In this document: one piece after another, positions 12,770 to 24,549 of the stretch
Layout: every line of letters starts with the position of its first letter
Position numbering within the stretch: the stretch's first letter is position 1
Source: Sipunculus nudus
Lineage: Eukaryota > Annelida > Sipuncula > Golfingiida > Sipunculidae
NCBI GenBank assembly: GCA_026874595.1
Contig: CM049313.1
Location: 51,881,659 to 51,945,658 of the forward strand
Length of the DNA: 64,000 bases
Direction of reading: 5' to 3'
Notes under the pieces: model-generated
Seen by the model: only the letters and a program-made list of their open reading frames with translations
Told to the model about the DNA's origin: nothing
The model's database searches: none
Made by a program: the position numbers and the translations under genes

Positions 12770-15310
12770 GCAGGGGCGACTAGTCAAAGCAGGGAGCGAG
12801 GGGGTCACCAGCCTGAATTCAGATGCGGAAAACCTACTCTTTTTAATTCTTAGGCCTTGCAGTTGTTGCTGGGATATAATACATACATATGTGATTGACA
12901 GTCTAGCCGGTTGTCTGAGTTTTTACTTTGTAACAAAACGAAGAGCTGCAGCAAGGGCCTGCAGATGGAACATTCCAGACGTTAAATTGAAAGCAAGGAC
13001 TCGAGAATTTTCGTCACTTGGTTGCTGAGTACTTTTTCTTGGAAGTGAGACATTGAAAACGTATGTTCGTCAGGAAAGCTACCTCATTAATGTTTTCCTT
13101 CGCTGCCTCAGGAGTCTATTAGCGGAAGGTTTGCTAAATCTGACATTTGAAAGTGAGGCAAAAAGTAGGCCATATCAGTCCAAGTCCGAGTCATATATTC
13201 ATATCGACCATCGAAACATATATTATGACTGTTATGACTGTCGGACATGTCCCCTCACTTTTTAATAGAATATATCATATAATGTTTATTTTTTTGGATA
13301 ATTCGTTAATCATTTTATATTCTATATACATTTATTTATATACAGCCATGTATTTCTAAATAATCATTCACTTGTGCATTTCATATTGAGAAAATATAAG
13401 ATAATGCATGTGTCCATAGCTTAATAGAATTGTCATGAATTTTTTATATTAAAATCAAAACGTATATTTTAACTAAAAAGAGGTATAAATCGCTATTTTT
13501 GGACAATGAGATCAACTTTTTGTCATAATATGTGAAGGGAGTCAAAACTTTTATGAGATTGTGTTGGTATTGTGTTGGGCGGTTTTTGTTTTATTTGTCA
13601 TAGGGGACATCTTTCGACATGTGTTAAAACTGCGAAGAAAGTAATAAATCCATAGGCAGCATTATTTGATATTCATATATTTGGTTCTGAAAGAGACCAA
13701 AAATAATGTTATCTTGTTTTGGCGTGGGGTGAAATTATGACGATAACACTGTATCTCTCCGCCATTTTATATGTAAATATTTTATATATCTTGAAAGATA
13801 CATTTATAAAAAAAAATAATATATTTGACTTATATCAAATTATTTGGAACAGAAAGAGCAAATCTGATGTGTGGATTCAGTGAATCACTAGTATACCTTC
13901 TCATTTATGAAAGATTCATATACATACCAGCTGTTATCCTCTTGATACCACAAAATACAACAAGATTTTTTTTGCTCTGGTTGGCGTCATATTCACGGGA
14001 TTTAATGGTCATATAAATTATGTTTCGCGAGGTTTCCATTTTCGCGACCTTACTATACCTACAAACGATATATACATGATTAAATCGATAAATATACGCG
14101 CAAAAAAATTAACTATTTGACGAGGGACGACAAAAGGTGAAACAGAATGAGTAAAATTTTTGTACATTATTAGACAGTCCGTCTAAGACTTGGTATTATT
14201 TGTTATGCCCATCTTTAACTTACTATAGTAACTCAAAAGTTTCTGTTTAATTCTATAAAATTAATCTCTGTTTTTTTACCTATGACGCTACAGAAAAATG
14301 TAACGTGCATGAATCAACAGTATGAACGAATATTTATCTGTGTAGACGTCTTTTTTCATGATGTTTTTAATTTAGCGACAATTAAAACACTCGCGAACCT
14401 AAAGCTAACCACTCTATGTATATACCAGCATATTACGCGTATTTGTGCTGGGACAGGTCCACAAGAACACATGTGGGTGGGGGGGGGGGGAGGGTTTACC
14501 ATTTACCTGCCATAGACATTGTTGCAAAACTATGTCAAATTCCTCCAAGTTTTATGGGACAATAAGGAAAATGCCCCGCTTAGGACACACTTTATTTCGA
14601 TTTCGAAACTTCAAGACCAAAAATGTGCAGAGTCTGAGGTGTAGCCTTATATGAATTACGTTACAAAGATTAGTGGCACCACCATCAGTTATAATATAGA
14701 TGGTCAAAGGGTATATGCCCTGTCTTGTCTGTTAACCTATTTATCAGTACCACCCAATGTAGATGAAACATATTATCCATGTTGAAAACACGTCCGCCAG
14801 ATTTGTGCTTGACAGTCTTTCATGACTCATTGGGAATCTATTACTTTGGGTCACAGAGCCTTGATCGAGCAGGAAACAGATTATTCAATAGTTTGGCCTG
14901 CGGCTCTGGACATAACCTAAGGTGTTATTAAAACACTGATTTATATGTGGTCCGTATAATCTTAATCGATATTCATCGTGTTGGTTGATTATTTTTTAAC
15001 GTGGCCAGTAAAGAAACATGGTTTCCAAATGCTTTTTCGTGACTAATTTTTGGGAATTTTAAATTAAATATATTTAGGCCAGAAATATGGGAAAAGGAGA
15101 TACACGTTGCTGAAGCAACAGACACGTAACATCGGTTATAACCGGTTAAAGTGGTTCAAAATAGGTAAAAACCTCAGCTTTTTTTATTAAATAGATTTTG
15201 TATTGGCACATTTTAATAGTGCCTCGTTTCGATAATTACAAATGAGAGAGGCGACATATGAGCCTAGAAATGGGATTTTAGACATAATGATGTCCCAACT
15301 ATTTCTTTGA
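12768..15310. other. No gene seen; one G-run
   Basis: AT-rich DNA. Several open frames of 60-90 codons overlap in different frames without recognisable domains. A run of about 12 G follows GTGGGT at 14474-14491. Confidence 0.55.
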
Positions 15311-15467
15311 GGGCCTGGACAGCTGAGCGGTCAAACGCTCGTCTCTCTCCGCTGGCTACCCGGAGTCAATCCCAGGTGTTGCCATGAGAGTGGGTTGAGA
15401 TTCTCTCAAGGTTCTTCGGCTTTCTTCACCACTCTCACTACGATCTTAAACTCTATCAGTATAGAGT

Positions 15468-15470
<3 letters not shown>
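15311..15470 (+). mobile_element. tRNA-derived SINE, TA-tailed family, copy 1
   Basis: The head has a polymerase III A-box-like word (CAGCTGAGCGGTCAAACGCT) and a degraded B box (GAGTCAATCCC, about 15363). It is followed by a GTTCTTCGGCTTTCTTCACC stretch shared with the copies at 43540 and 55677. The element ends in a TA microsatellite (15470-15523). Confidence 0.75.
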
Positions 15471-15528
<58 letters not shown>

Positions 15529-15575
15529 AGAGAGAGAGAGAGAGAGAGGGGAGGGGGGGGGGGGAGGAGGGGAGA
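15470..15575. repeat. (TA)n, (GA)n and G-rich compound microsatellite
   Basis: TA repeats to about 15523, then GAGAGA repeats, then a G-rich run (about 15548-15572). The TA part is the SINE tail. Confidence 0.9.
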
Positions 15576-15729
15576 TACGTCGTAGACCAGGTGCAAATCA
15601 AGATTAGTGAACTGGCTGAGTCCGGACAGCTGCAGGTCACGATTGGGAACTGATCTAGTCTACCCTCTTTTCACAGCGCCTTACCTATAGGCCTACTACC
15701 TGTATCTCAAGCTTCTTTAAACTAGTGGC

Positions 15730-17855
15730 CCATGGGCCATGACGCTCAGCTGAATTCAAGGAGTGTTGAACAATGAGCAAAATGACTGCCAGAGTGCTAA
15801 AAAATCATGAATTTTGTGAAGAGTCCTTAGAAATGTCAGGTTTATGAGAAAACTCTCCAAGACAGATTGACATGCCAAATTTCAGGCCAATATCTTGAAC
15901 TACTGCTGAGATATGAGCAATTTTTACCCAAAGCACATGAAGGCATGCAGATGGCACCACAAGTCTTGAGTACAAAATGGAGGAGTCCAAGATCTATGGG
16001 TATGCACAAATTCAGGCCAATACAGCAAATCACGCCTGAGAAAAGGGATTTATTTATTCTACAAAACCGGGGAAAGTATGTGGCCCCACCTGTCTGGTTT
16101 ACGTGAAAACTTTCAAAGATGGATGGACATGCCAAATTTCAGACCAATATCTTGAATCATTCCTGAGATATAAGCGAATTTTCACCAAAAGCAAATATAC
16201 CGATGGACGCCACGCTAAAACGACTGCAGACGGCGCCACCCATCTTGTTAACGAGATGTAGCTGTTGAGGATCTCTGAACATCTTCAATTGTATCCAATA
16301 CATTGAAGAACCACTAAGACAAACAGATGGCAAATGCACAGATGGACACTACACAAAAAGTATTGTAGGTGGCACCACCAGTCGCAATTATGAGATAGAG
16401 AGATCCAAGATCTATGCACATATACATTGAGCCACTCTTGAGATATGGGCTGTCATCTAAAAGACACCCAGATTTGTACTGCACAGAAAGGACTGCTGGT
16501 GGTGCCACCTGTCTTTGTTAGGCACAAAAACATAGGTGAAGGAACAATTATGCTGGGTTTCGGAATGATTGGTCCAAGGGTCTTAGAGGAGTTCTCTGGA
16601 AACTAATGCAGATTTTTTGTATCACATTTTTAATTATTCTGGGGGGTATTTACGAGCCCCATAGCTCGGAGGATATGGGTAACAGAGACTGTATTTCAGA
16701 TTTCCATAGAGACTTTTCATGGACCTCCTTTGATGCCAAATTAGAAGATTCAAGGTCAAGCGGTTATGACTTATGCCCTGTTAACAGATGACAGCTTCTT
16801 TGAAGGTATCAAAAATAGAGAAAAAAATTCGTAAAAATTAGAAAAATACACATGGCGCCACCAGTTTGCAGGAACTGATGGAACACTCCATGATCAATAT
16901 TCATGCAAAGAATAATGGTGATCAAGGAAGTAATTATTCAGATACTGAAGCTTTTGTATCAAATTTTTAATTATTCAGGGGGTACTTTTGAGCCCTATGG
17001 CTCAGCGGATATGAGTAACCGAGACTTAATTTCAGGTTTCCAAAGAGATTTTTCAGGGATCTCTCTGGATGTCAAGTTAGTAGATTTAAGGTGGAATAGT
17101 TACAATTGTGCCTTGTTAATAGAAGAGCACTTCTTTGAAGGTCTCAAAAATAGAAAAATAAAACACTTAAAAATCCATGTGGCACCACCAGTTTGCAGGA
17201 ATGAAACACTCCATGATGAATACCCATGCAAAAATCAACGCACCAATTGTCTAGATAGTGCAGCTTTTGTATCAAATTATTAATTATTCTGACGGGTATT
17301 TATGAGCTCCACAGTTCAGAGGATATGGGTAACAGAGACCTAATTTCAGGTTTCAAAGGGGATATTTCATGGACCTCTCAGGATGTCAAGTTTGAAGATT
17401 CCAGGTCCAGCGGTTACGATTTATGTCTTGTTGACAGATCACAGCTCCTTTGAAAGTATCAAAAATAGAGAAAAAATCGTAACAATTAGAAAAAGTACAA
17501 ATGGCACCACCAGCTTGCAAGAACTGATGGAATACTGCATTATCAATATTCATGCAAAAATCATGGTGATCAATGCAGTAGTTATTCAGATACTTGAGCT
17601 TTTGTATCAAAGCTTTGATTATTCTGAAGAGTACTTATGAGCTCCATAGCTCGAAAAATATGGGTAACAGAGACGTAATTTCAGGTTTCAAAGGAGATTG
17701 TTCATGGACCTCCCTTGATGTCAAGTAAGAAGATTCCTGGTCCAGCGGTAACGATTTGTGCCCTGTTAACGGACGGCCGGACAGACGGACGGCGGACGAA
17801 GAGTGGTCGCTATAGCTCAGATGACTTTCAGTCAGCTGAGCTAAAAACGAAAGAT
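15730..17855 (+). mobile_element. Tandem-array element A (HINE/pearl-like, non-autonomous)
   Basis: The left end has CCATGACGCTCAGCTGAATTC. Next come two different tandem modules: about 15840-16600 with a unit near 257 bp (two copies carry GACATGCCAAATTTCAG) and about 16610-17760 with a unit near 335 bp (anchor GGGTAACAGAGAC at about 16679, 17015, 17329 and 17664; conserved GGTGGCGCCACCAG). A tetramer run of ACGG/ACAG follows at 17769-17800, then the terminal hairpin at 17813-17843. The left-end word GCTCAGCTGA is the inverted copy of the hairpin's right arm. Tandem core, short inverted ends and a 3' stem-loop are known features of non-autonomous Helentrons, and an ACGG tetramer is known from oyster pearl elements. 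No protein is encoded; open frames through the array are artefacts. Confidence 0.75.
17813..17843. other. 3' terminal hairpin of array element A
   Basis: TAGCTCAG, A, TGACT, TTC, AGTCA, G, CTGAGCTA: an outer 8-bp stem, one mismatch, an inner 5-bp stem and a 3-base loop. It is followed by AAAAA. The same hairpin ends element B (20548-20578) and, more diverged, element C (26016-26046). Confidence 0.85.
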
Positions 17856-18106
17856 TTCCGCTGTCTCGGGGGCGTAGATCTAGTCCAGATCACGATTGGT
17901 ATTCTGGTCTAGACCAGATCATAATTTGATCGGGTCTTTGAAAATTTTAACCTGGACTAGGCTAGATTGCCATTTAGATCTGGACAAGGCCAGATCAAGA
18001 TCCTCTTCAAATTAATTGTAGACTAGGGCTCTAGGTCAGTTCTAAACTGACTAATCTTGATTTTATTGGGATCTCGAATACGTAAAAATATAACATATCA
18101 AATTCA

Positions 18107-18138
<32 letters not shown>

Positions 18139-18985
18139 ATAACTATTTAAAAAAAGCATCAGGGGGACAAGCTAAAAGTAAATGATTAGGGGTTCTTGCG
18201 TAGAGCTGGTAGGACTGCTAACGGCACGTACTACACACATATCTTCTTTGGAAATGGATGATCGTGGTCAGCACTTGTTTTTTAGTTATTATTGTAATCG
18301 AAATGAGAAGCGTACATGTCTATCTAATGATAAACTCATCGTCGGTTGACATTTGTGACCGGTTAGTTTCTGTATTAGCCTTAAGAAATCGCCAGGACAT
18401 GCAGGATTCTTGAAACCCTTTTTAGCAATCCCACTGATTACGTATTTAAATGTAGCATTTTATCATTCTCACAGCTAACACATGTTTATACGTATTAAAT
18501 GGCCGCCCGGTTCACACATATTTCAGATCAAGTTAATTGCTATGATGATACGCTGGACACCACTGTCGATCGTTATTCTCATTCAAGGACTACCAACGGG
18601 TCTGCAAAACACAATGCCATTCGTTTCGCTACCAATAAAAACCATGCTCTTTTGTTTACTAGGTGTATTTCGAGAAAGAAAACATGGAAATTATGAAAAG
18701 GCTAAAATATGTAGTGCTTATGTGTCGATGGCTCAATTGGTGTGATTCTGACCGCAAATTGCTCGAGTACGTATAAATGATACCACACTGATGCTCTCGC
18801 GAGCGAACTGCTCATTGGCCTCGGTACGGCGACAGCAACGGCGGAACTGATTAATTTGAGGGTCAAACTGGGCTTAAACCCCTACCTAAAAGCACGCCCT
18901 TTAGGACACCAATCCTCAGAAAAACGTAATCGGTATTTTTTTCTTTTTACATTACAAAAAAAATACACTGATTATATTTGTTATA
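17856..18985. other. Spacer with GATCTAGTCC/GGTCTAGACC motifs; no gene seen
   Basis: From 17870 to 18060 there are repeated palindromic words (TCTAGTCCAGATCACGATTG, GGTCTAGACCAGATCA). A related stretch (GGTCACGATTGGGAACTGAT, then CTAGTC) lies at about 15635-15665, on the other side of element A. The element may therefore have inserted into a local repeat. A TA run lies at about 18108-18132. No coding sequence recognised. Confidence 0.5.
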
Positions 18986-18990
18986 TAAGT

Positions 18991-20580
18991 GTCCCAGGAG
19001 TTATGACGCTCAGCTGACTAGGAAAACATTCACAATTTATCAATGCCACATTTTGTGGGTGGTATCGTCATTCAATATAAATAAGCATGCTATCAGAGGA
19101 TATGAGTAACAGAGACCTAATTTCAAGTTTCCATGGAGACTTTACATGGGCCTCTTTGGATGTAAAGTTAGAAGATTCTAAGTCCAATTTTAACCATTTG
19201 TGCCCTGTTAACAGACAACCAAATCTTTGAAGGTCTCAAAAAAAGACAAACAAAAATAAATAAATAAAAAAAATTCAGGTGGCACCACCAGTCTGCAGGA
19301 ACTGATGGGACACTTCATGATCAATATGCATGTAAAGAATCATGGTGATCAATGCATTAGTTTTTCAGATACTGGCGCTTTTGTAACAAAGAGCTTGAGA
19401 GATATTGGTTACAGAGATCTAATTTCAGGTTCTTCATGAGACTTTCTATGGATCTCCTTGGATGTCAGATTAGAGGATTCTAGATCCAGTGATTAGGATT
19501 TGTTCCCTGTTAACAGAAGACAACATGATCTTTTAAGGTCTCAAAAGTAAAGAATAAAATGTGTAAACATTATAAAAATATCCAGGTGGCACCCGCAGTC
19601 TGCAAAAGTTGGCAAAACTCTTCATGATCAATATCCTTGCAAAAAATCATGGTGATCAATTCATTAGTTGTTCAGATACTAGAGCTTTTGTTTCAAATTT
19701 TCCATTAGTCTGAGCCCCATAGCTTAAAGAATTTGGGGAAACAGAGGCCTAACTTCAGGTTTCCTCAGAGACTTTTGATTGGCCTCCCTGCATGTCAAGA
19801 GAGAGAAGATTTTAGGTCCATTCGTTATGATTTGTGCCCTGTTAACAGATGACCGCATCTTTATAAGAGGTCTAGAAAATAGAGAAAAAAATCATAATAA
19901 TCGAAACGATTCAGGTGGCGCCACCAGACTGCAGAGACTTATGAAACATTTAATGATCAATATCCATGCAAGGGAATCATGGTGATCAACAGTTATTCAG
20001 ATACTGGGCTTTTGTATCAAATTTTCGATTATTTATTTTGTTTGAGGGGGAGGGGTACTTCGGAGCCCCATAGCTCAGCGATTATGGGTAACAGAGACCT
20101 AATTTCAGGTTTCCCCTGAGAATTTTCATGGGCCTCCCTGCATGTCAAGAGAGAAGATTCTAGGTCCAGTCGTTACGAATTGTAAAAATCGAAAAAATAC
20201 AGGTGGCACCACCACTATGCAGAAACTAATAAAAAATTCCGTGATCAATATCCATTCAAAGAATCATGGTGATAAATACAATAGTTATTCAGATACTAGG
20301 CTTTTGTATCAAATTTTCTATTGTTCTTGGGGGTACTTCGGAGCCCCATAGCTCAGAGATTAAGGGTAACAGAGAGCTTATTTCAGGTTTCTAAGGAGAT
20401 TTTTCACGGACCCTTCTAGATATAAAGCTAGAAGATTCCAGATCCAGCAGTTACGTTTTTTGCCTGGTTAAAGGGACTGACAGACGGACTAACAGACGGA
20501 CATACAGACAGGCGGACGAACGGACGCCGGACAAAGGGTTATCGCTTTAGCTCAGATGACTTTCAGTCAGCTGAGCTAAA
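18991..20580 (+). mobile_element. Tandem-array element B
   Basis: The left end GTCCCAGGAGTTATGACGCT continues with CAGCTGACT. Five units follow with the AACAGAGAC-type anchor at about 19108, 19408, 19740, 20090 and 20368. Unit lengths of 278-350 bp show internal deletions. Then a run of ACGG/ACAG tetramers (20476-20530) and the conserved 31-base hairpin at 20548-20578. The same family as A but without the 257-bp module. Non-autonomous; no protein. Confidence 0.75.
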
Positions 20581-21394
20581 AATGGCAAAATATGTTTCAG
20601 TGTAACGTGTCCAAAACTCTAAAAAGGTACTGTGATATTTTCACAAGACCTCAGATAGACCATATAGGAGACAGATTATCATTTCATGTGGATATCTTTT
20701 AAGCACGGCTTGCAGAAATTATCAGGAATATGTGGTCCCTAAAGTCTCTTAAATATCGATCTCAAGTCAGACCTTAATCATCGAAGAAAATCAACGTACC
20801 GGCATGCACTTGCGCCAAGAAATTATACAAGGGTGTTTGTATTTTAACCAGAAAATCTCAGCTTTAAGGAAAATAACCCATCATTAGTTGCAATTTCGCT
20901 ATTTGTAGCTATTCCTTTTTTCGCAACTCTTTTTGGATTATTTTATTTTTTTTATGCTGGTTATGTATGTTCGACCTTTGTGCAATGGAAGAACATCCAC
21001 TTGGTTAGAATAGGGGTTTATGAGGCACGTGACACTTTGTTTTCTAGCTTCTTGATGATTTTTTTTTTGTCTTGCGAACTAATATGACAAACTTCAAAAG
21101 TGTTTGAACTATAATGAGTATAAACTTTGATTCTAATAATGGTGGAAATCCATATTGAAATTTAGCTGAAATTTCAAGTAACCACCCTAAATTAGCTTAT
21201 TTTGTAGTAGAGGAACAAACAAAATAAAAACACATAGGATATTCAGCTGAAGCGGAATTTCAGTGATCATTTTGTATAAGAGTGCATCAAGTGCACGAAA
21301 ACATATATCCTGTATTAATATAGGCGGTGGCCATCGGAAACGTTAAAAGGAGGCCGGGCGCACTAAACACGGGACGAAATCATGTTTTGTGTAT
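20581..21394. other. No gene seen
   Basis: AT-rich DNA between array element B and the decayed LINE. No recognisable feature. Confidence 0.5.
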
Positions 21395-21689
21395 GCTGGA
21401 AATGCTAGACCCACTAACAATGGACGCTGAATAGTCAGCGGACTTAAAAGCGGAAAATTTCGCTAAACTGATCAGTGTAGACTCCCAAGGTGAAACATCA
21501 CCTCCTATAGAAAAGAGGGAAATCGTTACAGCGATTGCCCAAAACCAGGAAACAAAACACATAGCTAAACTCAAACATACCGAAAACATACCATTCATTG
21601 CTAAATCACCTGAAAGAAAGCAAAGCCCCAAAGTCAAGAAAAAAGACCAAATAATCAAACTCACCCAGAAAACAAAACCAAACCAACAA

Positions 21690-22370
21690 AACTGAAGCAA
21701 CAACACTGAAAACTAACTAAAAGTCAAAATGAAACACCCATGGAAATAAACCAAACAACTGATTAACCACAAACCCAAAACAAACAAAATAACAGAAAAC
21801 AAAACCCAAACTAACAAAACTGAAAAAACAGACACTGATGACTCAACTGACAACTAACTAAAAGTCAAAACGAAACACCCATGGAAACAAACCAAACAAC
21901 TGATTAACCACAAACCCAAAACAAACAAAATAACAGAAAACAAAAACCAAACTAACACAACTGAAACAACTGGCACTGATGACTCAACTGACAACTAACT
22001 AAAAGTCAAAACAAAACTTCCATGGAAACAAACCAATCAACTGATAAACCACAAACCCAAAACAAACAAAATAACAAAAAAAAAAACAAACCAAACAAAC
22101 AAAACTGAAACAACAGGCACTGATGACAAAACAGACAACTAAACTGAAAGTCAAAACGAAAAACCCATGGAAACAAACCAATCAACTGATAAACCACAAA
22201 CCAAAACAAACAAAATAACAGAAAACAAAACCCAAACTAACAAAATTGAAACAACAGGCACTGATGACAAAAGTGACAACTAAACTGAAAGTCAAAGGAA
22301 ACACCCATGGAAACAAACCAATCAACTTATAAACCACAAACCCAAAACGAACATAAAAAACAACTAATGT
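21690..22370. repeat. 141-bp tandem array inside the decayed LINE
   Basis: Between four and five A-rich units of 140-145 bp. The marker word GAAACACCCATGGAAACAAA recurs, with small changes, at about 21731, 21872, 22013, 22158 and 22298. It sits between two pieces of the LINE ORF1. Minus-strand open frames rich in Phe, Cys, Leu and Val are its artefacts. Confidence 0.85.
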
Positions 22371-22982
22371 CACTACGTTCTAACCAAAATTCCTAAAATT
22401 GCCGGCATTTCTGAAGGACTGCCTGAAAACAGGGACAAAGCAAAAGAGCACATTAGCACAACGCTAAGCGTACAAACACAACATATACAAGCACAACACG
22501 GCTCACTGTTCATCAAAGTCAATGACCCACGGAACCTGGAAAATAATTTCCGACACGCTCCTGGACAAAACATGGTGACTACAAACACACCTCTATCGTT
22601 AACAGGGTCGACTCTCTCATGTACATAATGGGAGCGCTCACATGCAAACTCGACACAAAGAAAGAAACAACAAACAAACAAAAAACAACAAAACACTAGA
22701 GGGGTAATCAAAGGAATACCCCTAACAAACTCAAATAAGGAAATAACAAAACAACTGGAAAAATTTGGGGTAACTAAAACACAAACACTAGGCAAAACCA
22801 AAACGATGAAAAAAACATAAAAAAAGAATACATACACAACGGCGTAAAAAACAAGGCATCTCATTTCAAGGAACCAAACACAAAATTGAAAAATACAAAG
22901 AACTGGTAAAAATTTATTCTATATTACAGCTGCCAACGTTTCGATCGGCCATTCGGCAAAAACTTGCCTTTCCCCTACCAGA

Positions 22983-23024
22983 TGCCTTCGCTGTGGAGAA
23001 ACAGCACACGCTATGAAACTTTGC
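22983..23024 (+). other. CCHC zinc-knuckle coding remnant of the LINE ORF1
   Basis: The fourteen codons spell CLRCGETAHAMKLC, the exact CX2CX4HX4C spacing of nucleic-acid-binding zinc knuckles found at the end of Jockey/CR1/I-type LINE ORF1 proteins. It is flanked by broken frames. Confidence 0.75.
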
Positions 23025-23217
23025 AACAAACCGATGCAAAACAAAAGCAAAATCACATTCAGTAACCACAATATAGATAGATCAAAATTAATACACACCA
23101 ACATCAACAGCATCAAAACACACAAACTGGCCCAAATTGAACAAAAAAAAAATGTCAGCATTTTACAATATGCGGATGACATAGCCATTTAGGCAACTGA
23201 TTCAATTGTTAACTTTT

Positions 23218-23375
23218 GTTACGAAGACAAATTGAGGGGAAAACATTTGGCCGATCCGGGATTCGAACCGATGTTGGTGGCGCACATGTCCGGCGTTCCA
23301 ACCGCTTCGCTAAAAAAGCAAGCTTCACTAGCGTGACAGTTCGGTCCGCTTTTATGTCACCCCGTAATTTGCAAG
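23218..23375 (-). mobile_element. tRNA-derived SINE inserted in the decayed LINE
   Basis: On the minus strand the head reads TAGCGAAGCGGTTGGAACGC (A box) and GGTTCGAATCCC (near-perfect B box, 23258-23269), 45-50 bases apart as in a tRNA. No clean cloverleaf with paired acceptor arms could be drawn, so I call it a SINE rather than a tRNA gene. It separates RT motif C of the host LINE from its thumb. It is a different family from the TA-tailed SINEs. Confidence 0.7.
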
Positions 23376-24209
23376 AGTAAGAATAAAAAAAAAACAAAAA
23401 CAAAACAAAACAAAAAACTAGATGAAGTGAGTAATTGGTGTAATAAATGGAGAATAAAATTAAATCTAAATAAAACACAAACAACCTGCTTCCTTCGGAC
23501 CACAACATTCCATATTTCGAATCACTTACATTACGAGAAAAAAGCCCTAAAAGAATCAGACAATAACATTTCTAGGAATAAATTTCGATAGGAAGGCCAC
23601 CTGTTGAAGAATTATGCGAACGCATATGGGACAGAATTAACGTATTAAAGGCAATTTTCTATAAAAGATACGGACCGAGCAGAGACACAACAGCATATTA
23701 CTACAATCAATGGATTAGGCTGATTTGCATCAACGGAGGGATAGCTTTCATAGGTTCTGCAAAAAAAAAAACCACATCGACAAACAAGATATAATGCAGA
23801 ACAAAGCATTCCGAGTGATTCTGAGGGCTTACAAAATGATTTAAATAGAGAAAGAGCAAACATCTCTTCAAGGGCCGATGACATAAATGAACTGGCCAAT
23901 AATCCATATAATAGAATCAAACACATTTAATCAATAGAAATACTAACCTACGAACACACAATCGCTGTAAAAAAAAAGAACATCATAACCTGTCCACACC
24001 CATGATACTCTCAAATGCACAGAATAACCTATAAAACCCCAAACATAAAACCCTGAAAGATAAACAATATGTTTAAAATAAAAATGACAGCGCGTCAGTA
24101 ATATACGACCTCAAGTCAAACATTGAACTCAACTAACAAAGCACTAAATAAAACTATCTCAAAATAGGGAATTTCAGGACTCACTACACACATATCACAA
24201 AATCACGCA

Positions 24210-24240
<31 letters not shown>

Positions 24241-24242
<2 letters not shown>

Positions 24243-24549
24243 CTAGCACAGAATTAGGTTTACACATTACTATCTTTATTAAAACACCTTATATAAAAAA
24301 AGCAAGCATCTACCCTCCCCCCTTTCCGATTGTTCAAATTTAAGACTTAGATGAAAGCCCCATCAGTCGGAAGAAACACATTAAAGACAAAAAATAATAA
24401 TAAAATAATCATCACATATGGGGCGGTTCATGTCTAGGAGCTTATAGGGCCTCGCACATGGCAAGTCCCATTAGCTTAAGTTCATCAAAATCCATAATCA
24501 AATCAAAACTGATGACAATCCAACCAGCCTTTCCTGAGGAATCTGGCTA
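24241..24549. other. Short spacer, no gene seen
   Basis: AT-rich sequence between the AAT tail of the decayed LINE and array element C. Part of it may belong to the left end of element C, which I could not place exactly. Confidence 0.45.

Larger units (their letters stand above)
21395..24240 (+). mobile_element. Decayed Jockey/CR1-like LINE with internal array, deletion and SINE insertion
   Basis: Read on the plus strand, broken coding pieces appear in LINE order. First comes a gag-like ORF1 piece (IEKREIVTAIAQNQETKHIA, about 21500-21690), then a 141-bp tandem array (21690-22370), then a further ORF1 piece with GVIKGIPLTNSNKEI (about 22700). A CCHC zinc knuckle follows at 22983-23024 (CLRCGETAHAMKLC). 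After a start resembling an AP endonuclease (LIHTNINSIKTHKLAQI) the sequence passes directly to RT motif C, ILQYADDIAI (about 23160-23190), so most of the endonuclease and RT is deleted. After a SINE insertion the thumb resumes (LDEVSNWCNKWRIKLNLNKT, about 23420), then LGINFDRK, and QDIMQNKAFRVILRAYKM near 23800. An AAT repeat tail ends it (24207-24238). Many stops and frameshifts; long dead. The minus-strand open frames are shadows. Confidence 0.7.

Noticed and set aside
16606-20351. Plus-strand open frames of 60-126 codons in the array elements
   Set aside because: Units carry the same short frames with frequent stops and no domain; they are non-coding tandem repeats.
22373-22864. Minus-strand open frame of 163 codons, hydrophobic and looking like a membrane protein
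   Set aside because: Antisense of the A-rich decayed LINE ORF1; the plus strand carries the recognisable LINE pieces.
23238-23330. Possible genuine tRNA gene on the minus strand
   Set aside because: A and B boxes are good, but a paired acceptor stem could not be drawn and flanking body sequence continues, so SINE is the better call.
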